Source of the DNA: Defluviitaleaceae bacterium
Lineage (GTDB): Bacteria > Bacillota > Clostridia > Lachnospirales > WQUN01
Direction of reading: 5' to 3'
Length of the DNA: 64,000 nt
Assembly: GCA_009784025.1 (NCBI GenBank)
Contig: WQVK01000005.1
Coordinates: 1-64,000, forward strand
The first letter of the stretch is position 1. The number at the start of each line of letters is the position of its first letter. Shown piece after piece: positions 59,847-64,000 of the stretch. The translations under genes and the position numbers were made by a program. The notes under the pieces were generated by a model. The model was not told where the DNA came from. It worked only from the letters and a program-made list of their open reading frames with translations, and did not search any database.

Positions 59847-61099
59847 CAAAAACAGTGACACCAGGCAATGCAAAAGGGCAGATAGACGCAATCCCATCTA
59901 AATCCCATTTGCATAGGTTACTTATTTGCGCCGCCTTGGCTAACGCGCCAACAGTGATAGAGCGGGCAAAAACAGAGGCAGAGGATATCCATGCTACAGT
60001 CAACTGCCTAAATGCCCTAGGGGCAAAAATTGAACATACAGCCACGGGCTTTCATGTGACGCCAATAGCCACACCGCCACAAAGCTGCGTACTACCCTGC
60101 CATGAAAGCGGGTCAACCTTGCGGTTTATGTTGCCTGTTGTATGCGCCCTTGGGGTGGAAGGCACATTCAGAATGGCAGGGCGGCTACCAAAGCGGCCCA
60201 TGCACCCGTTAGATCGCGAGCTCGAAAAGTTTGGCATAACATTCTCCCGGCCAGAGGCAGATTTACTTTGTTGCAAAGGCAAGTTAGCCGCCGGGGATTA
60301 CAGTCTGCCAGGTGATATTTCATCCCAATATATTTCCGGGCTTTTAATGGCCTTGCCTTTGGTGGAGGGCGTAAGCCGCCTTACCGTGGCCGCCCCAATA
60401 GAATCTGAAGATTACATCACGCTAACTCGGCAAGTACTTGCAGAATTTGGCTGCCAGCATAAACCAGGGCATGATTATGTTTTCAGCGGCCAGCAATTTA
60501 AAACCCCCAGCAAGGTTGAAACTGAGGGAGATTGGTCCAATGCGGCGTTCTGGCTATGTGCCGGGGCTATGCCGGGCGGCGATATCCTGCTGCGTGGTAC
60601 AAAACCAGACAGCACCCAGGGAGACAAGGAAATCTGCGATATTTTGGCAAAAATGGGCGCAAATATTTCTTGGCGGGGCGGCGATATTTCTGTAAAAGAA
60701 AGCAAGCGAAACGCTGTAGAAATTGACGCGCGGGCAATCCCAGACCTGGTGCCGGTGCTGGCTGCGGTGGCATCTGTAAGCCGCGGCATGACCACAATAA
60801 AAAACGCCGGACGCCTTAGAATAAAAGAATCTGACCGGCTAATGGCCACCGCCAAAACCCTAAATGCCCTAGGCGCAAAGGTGCATGAGGAAGGCGAAGG
60901 GTTACGCATAGAAGGCGTGCCACATCTTACAGGCGGCATAGTGGACGCCCATGGCGACCACCGCATTGCCATGATGGCGGCAGTAGCAGCCATGGCCGCC
61001 ACCGGCGAAGTGACTATAACCGGCGCAGAGGCCGTAAACAAATCCTACCCAATGTTCTGGGATGATTTAAAGATGCTGGGGCTAGAAGTTAGGGGTTAG
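59843..61099 (+). CDS. aroA: 3-phosphoshikimate 1-carboxyvinyltransferase
   Basis: CHESGSTLRFMLPV, SSQYISGLLMALPL, HGDHRIAMMAAVAA. Confidence 0.94.
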   Translation: MTKTVTPGNAKGQIDAIPSKSHLHRLLICAALANAPTVIERAKTEAEDIHATVNCLNALGAKIEHTATGFHVTPIATPPQSCVLPCHESGSTLRFMLPVVCALGVEGTFRMAGRLPKRPMHPLDRELEKFGITFSRPEADLLCCKGKLAAGDYSLPGDISSQYISGLLMALPLVEGVSRLTVAAPIESEDYITLTRQVLAEFGCQHKPGHDYVFSGQQFKTPSKVETEGDWSNAAFWLCAGAMPGGDILLRGTKPDSTQGDKEICDILAKMGANISWRGGDISVKESKRNAVEIDARAIPDLVPVLAAVASVSRGMTTIKNAGRLRIKESDRLMATAKTLNALGAKVHEEGEGLRIEGVPHLTGGIVDAHGDHRIAMMAAVAAMAATGEVTITGAEAVNKSYPMFWDDLKMLGLEVRG

Positions 61100-61179
61100 A
61101 AATCCCAAGGGGTTTCGGTCTGTTGCATGTAGGAAGGCATTAATGCTTAATTTGAGGTGACTGGCTTCAGGAGGCTCTT

Positions 61180-61644
61180 ATGGAAAACAGGCTGGAAGTA
61201 TTGCGCCTTGAAGTTGACAGGCTGATTTTCGAAAATCAGCAGGAAAAGGTACGGTTTTATATAGAGCATTTGTACAGCGTGTCGCGGTATTGCGCGCTGT
61301 TGGCGAAAAAGCGAGGCTTAAACATAGAAATTGCCATGGCTGCCGGTATGTTGCACGACATTGCCAACGTAAATGGCTGCAGCGGTGACCATGCGCTGGA
61401 AGGTGCAGGGCAGGCCGAAGCTCTGCTGGCAGCAACCGGCCTGTACAGCCGTGACGAAATTAAATTAATCACCACAGCAATATCGCGCCATAGCGATAAA
61501 AATGAAACACATGAGCCTTACGACGAATTGCTGAAAGATGCAGATGTAATGTCTCATTGTTTTTACAACCCCGAGTTCCCTATAAGTAAATGGGAGCTTG
61601 GCCGCTACATAAGCCTGCTGGAAGAATTGGGCCTGCAGGAATAA
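61180..61644 (+). CDS. HD-domain protein
   Basis: HLYSVSRYCALLAK...AGMLHDIANVNG...HSDKNETHEPYDELLKDADVMSH. Confidence 0.75.
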   Translation: MENRLEVLRLEVDRLIFENQQEKVRFYIEHLYSVSRYCALLAKKRGLNIEIAMAAGMLHDIANVNGCSGDHALEGAGQAEALLAATGLYSRDEIKLITTAISRHSDKNETHEPYDELLKDADVMSHCFYNPEFPISKWELGRYISLLEELGLQE

Positions 61645-61658
61645 AGGAGGCCGCCTAT

Positions 61659-62726
61659 ATGGGCAGCGTTTGGAAGAATAAGCTGAGTTTATCAATTTTT
61701 GGGCAATCCCATGGGGAAGCCATTGGCATGATGCTGGATGGGTTGCCTGCCGGGGAAGCCATAGATATGGCCGAGTTGCAGCAGTATTTGAGCAGGCGAG
61801 CACCGGGGAAATTCCCATGGGCGACGCCGCGTAAGGAAGACGATGTACCCGAGTTTTTGTCAGGTGTTGTGGACGGTATGACCTGCGGCGCGCCCATTAC
61901 GGCGGTGATTCGCAATACTAACACGATTTCTAAAGATTATAGCGGGCTAAAGGATGTGCCGCGTCCCGGCCATGCAGATTACACGGCTCAAGTAAAATAC
62001 GGCGGCTTTCAAGATGTGGCTGGAGGCGGGCATTTTTCTGGGCGGCTTACGGCGGCTTTTTGTATTGCCGGGGGGATTTGCTTGCAGATATTGCAGCGGC
62101 GCGGGGTGCGCGTTGGCGGGCATGTGGCGGCTGTTGGGGGCGAGGCGGATACGCTGTTTGACCCGGTGAATGTACAGGATTTTGCTAAACTGGACAGGAT
62201 GGACTTTCCCGTGTTGGACGAAAGCGCTGGCGCGAGGATGGTTGAACTGATAGACCTGGTGAGGGGCGAGGGGGATTCTGTGGGCGGTATGGTGGAAGTG
62301 GCTGTAACGGGCCTGCCATCGGGGCTTGGCGAGCCGATGTTCGATGGCATGGAAAACCAAATTGCAAAGCTGGCCTTTGCAATACCTGGGGTGAAAGGCG
62401 TAGAATTTGGCGCAGGATTTGAGGCCGCCAAGAAGCGTGGCAGCGAGAATAACGACCCTTTTTATTATAAAAACGGCCAGGTGCTGACTAAAACTAACCA
62501 CCATGGCGGCATCTTGGGCGGGATTACATCGGGTATGCCGCTGGTTTTCCGCACGGCTATTAAACCTACGCCATCCATTTCAGTGGAGCAGGATAGTGTA
62601 AGCCTAAGCAGGGGAGAGGCAGCAAAACTGGCGATTAAAGGCCGCCACGACCCTTGTATAGTGCCACGGGCAGTGCCTTGCATGGTGGCTGTGGCGGCTG
62701 TGGCTGTGCTGGATGCGATGTTGTAG
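61659..62726 (+). CDS. aroC: Chorismate synthase
   Basis: SIFGQSHGEAIGMMLDGLPAG, RPGHADYTAQVKYG, GGILGGITSGMPLVF. Confidence 0.95.
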   Translation: MGSVWKNKLSLSIFGQSHGEAIGMMLDGLPAGEAIDMAELQQYLSRRAPGKFPWATPRKEDDVPEFLSGVVDGMTCGAPITAVIRNTNTISKDYSGLKDVPRPGHADYTAQVKYGGFQDVAGGGHFSGRLTAAFCIAGGICLQILQRRGVRVGGHVAAVGGEADTLFDPVNVQDFAKLDRMDFPVLDESAGARMVELIDLVRGEGDSVGGMVEVAVTGLPSGLGEPMFDGMENQIAKLAFAIPGVKGVEFGAGFEAAKKRGSENNDPFYYKNGQVLTKTNHHGGILGGITSGMPLVFRTAIKPTPSISVEQDSVSLSRGEAAKLAIKGRHDPCIVPRAVPCMVAVAAVAVLDAML

Positions 62727-62782
62727 AAGATTTTGTTTGATAATGATTTATACGATGTGAATCACTTTAGGAGTGGTATGAA

Positions 62783-63637
62783 ATGAAGGCTACACAGCTA
62801 TACAATCAATTGGAAAAAGATTTTGTAAAATTGGATTTTACAGAGGACTGGTACGAGGATAATTGGAAAACCAAAGACTATATCTGTGATAATTTTAAAC
62901 AGCGCAGCATGGGTTTGTTATGCGATTTTGCAGAGGAAGTAAATAAGGTTTACACCGCTGTGTTCCCATCAAATGCAGTTTTGACAAATATATTAGACGA
63001 TGGGATAACAGATGCAATGCTATTTTTGCATCACCCGCTGGATTGGGATTTGAGCAAAAACCCAAGTATAGCATTTTACGAAATGGATATTGAATTGCTT
63101 GATAAGCTGAAGGCGAACCGCATTTCATTATTCAATTTCCACTTGCCCCTTGATAATTTTAGTGAATATTCAACAAGCAAGACATTGGCAGAGGCTTTGG
63201 GTATAAAAATAGAGGCATCTTTTGGTGATTATAATGGTGCGGCATGCGGCATAATTGGAACAACCGAATGCAAAACTGTGCATGAATTAAACGAAAAATA
63301 TTCACGGATTGTTGGGCATAAAACAAAGCTGTATAAATACGGTGACGATATAATTAAAGATGGAAAAGTAGGCGTGTGCGCTGGCGGCGGCAATGATATG
63401 GAAATCGTGAGCAAGCTGATAGCGAACAACATAAACGTGCATGTTGTTGGACTTTCGGTAAACAACAACTATTCAGCAGAAGTACATTCTTTAGAAAAGA
63501 AAAACAATGTTAACCTTTTGGGTGGCACGCATTACTCGTCTGAAAAATATGCATGTATTGCCATGTGTAGATATTTTGAGAAGCTAGGGCTTAAATCTGA
63601 ATTTATCCACGGCAGCCCATGCCTGGAAGATTTATAG
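62783..63637 (+). CDS. NIF3-like protein
   Basis: LFLHHPLDWDLSKNPSIAF, LLDKLKANRISLFNFHLPLDNF, VGVCAGGGNDMEIV, GGTHYSSEKYA. Confidence 0.75.
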   Translation: MKATQLYNQLEKDFVKLDFTEDWYEDNWKTKDYICDNFKQRSMGLLCDFAEEVNKVYTAVFPSNAVLTNILDDGITDAMLFLHHPLDWDLSKNPSIAFYEMDIELLDKLKANRISLFNFHLPLDNFSEYSTSKTLAEALGIKIEASFGDYNGAACGIIGTTECKTVHELNEKYSRIVGHKTKLYKYGDDIIKDGKVGVCAGGGNDMEIVSKLIANNINVHVVGLSVNNNYSAEVHSLEKKNNVNLLGGTHYSSEKYACIAMCRYFEKLGLKSEFIHGSPCLEDL

Positions 63638-63666
63638 GCGTAGTAGGTTTTTTAAAATCACGGCAT

Positions 63667-63713
63667 TAGAGTTCTTCTGAAATTACAAAAAGCGTGACTT
63701 CGAAAGAAGTCTA
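63667..63713. repeat. Short family 3 derivative
   Basis: TAGAGTTCTTCTGAAATTACAAAAAGCGTGACTTCGAAAGAAGTCTA. Confidence 0.82.
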
Positions 63714-63756
63714 TTGAATGGACTTAAAGTTAAGGTCTTAAACCTAAGGAGGCAAT

Positions 63757-64000
63757 ATGAGAACAGACATTGAAATCGCGCAGAGCGCAAAAATTAAGCC
63801 AATTATGGAGATTGCGGCTAAGTTTGATATCCCGGCAAGTGAGATGTCGCCATATGGGCATTATAAGGCGAAGGTACGCAACCAGTACAAAAGCGCTAAG
63901 GGTAAGGCTGGGGCAAAGGTGATTTTGGTTACGGCTATCAACCCGACACCGGCTGGCGAAGGTAAGACCACTACTTCTGTGGGGCTGGGGGATGCCCTTA
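63757..64000 (+). CDS. fhs: Formate--tetrahydrofolate ligase (partial, runs off the window)
   Basis: [24 protein letters not shown]...[33 protein letters not shown]. Confidence 0.92.
   Translation, partial: MRTDIEIAQSAKIKPIMEIAAKFDIPASEMSPYGHYKAKVRNQYKSAKGKAGAKVILVTAINPTPAGEGKTTTSVGLGDAL

Overview
The window is a chromosomal segment of a probable spore-forming Firmicute (Clostridia-like). The supporting genes are yabP, yabQ, a divIC/ftsB-like gene, a SpoIIQ-like M23 gene, a walRK-type locus, and tRNA-Leu(UAG) without an encoded CCA. Most of it is housekeeping: a MetG-type synthetase, proA-proC, radA, leuS, proS, thiC-thiD, obgE, rplI-dnaB, murA, an aroF-tyrA-aroB-aroA-HD-aroC cluster, and the start of fhs. 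Three things stand out. (1) Non-coding inverted-repeat elements are very dense. A ~115-bp TIR family (TATAGTGAAATAA...) has about 11 full and 2 short copies, with an inner stem-loop (loop GAGATAA) that shows compensatory changes. A second TIR family carries the same inner stem-loop. A third family starts TAGA(G/C)TTCTTC(T/C)GAAATT. A recurring module combines a terminator-like hairpin with GGTACCRTAYGGTACC palindromes. No transposase is visible. Several copies supply the stop codon of the neighbouring gene or clip its start. (2) The left edge holds a tandemly repeated protease + Ig-like secreted protein unit, with only the C-terminal scars of the protease left in copies 2 and 3. (3) Two accessory genes share the same left hairpin and the same 16-bp right-hand sequence, like gene cassettes. 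A further candidate is a short transcription unit for a 22-aa Cys-rich peptide between two divergent HTH regulators, one with a helical N-terminus and a C-terminal HTH. Product calls come from reading the protein sequences; no database search was run.
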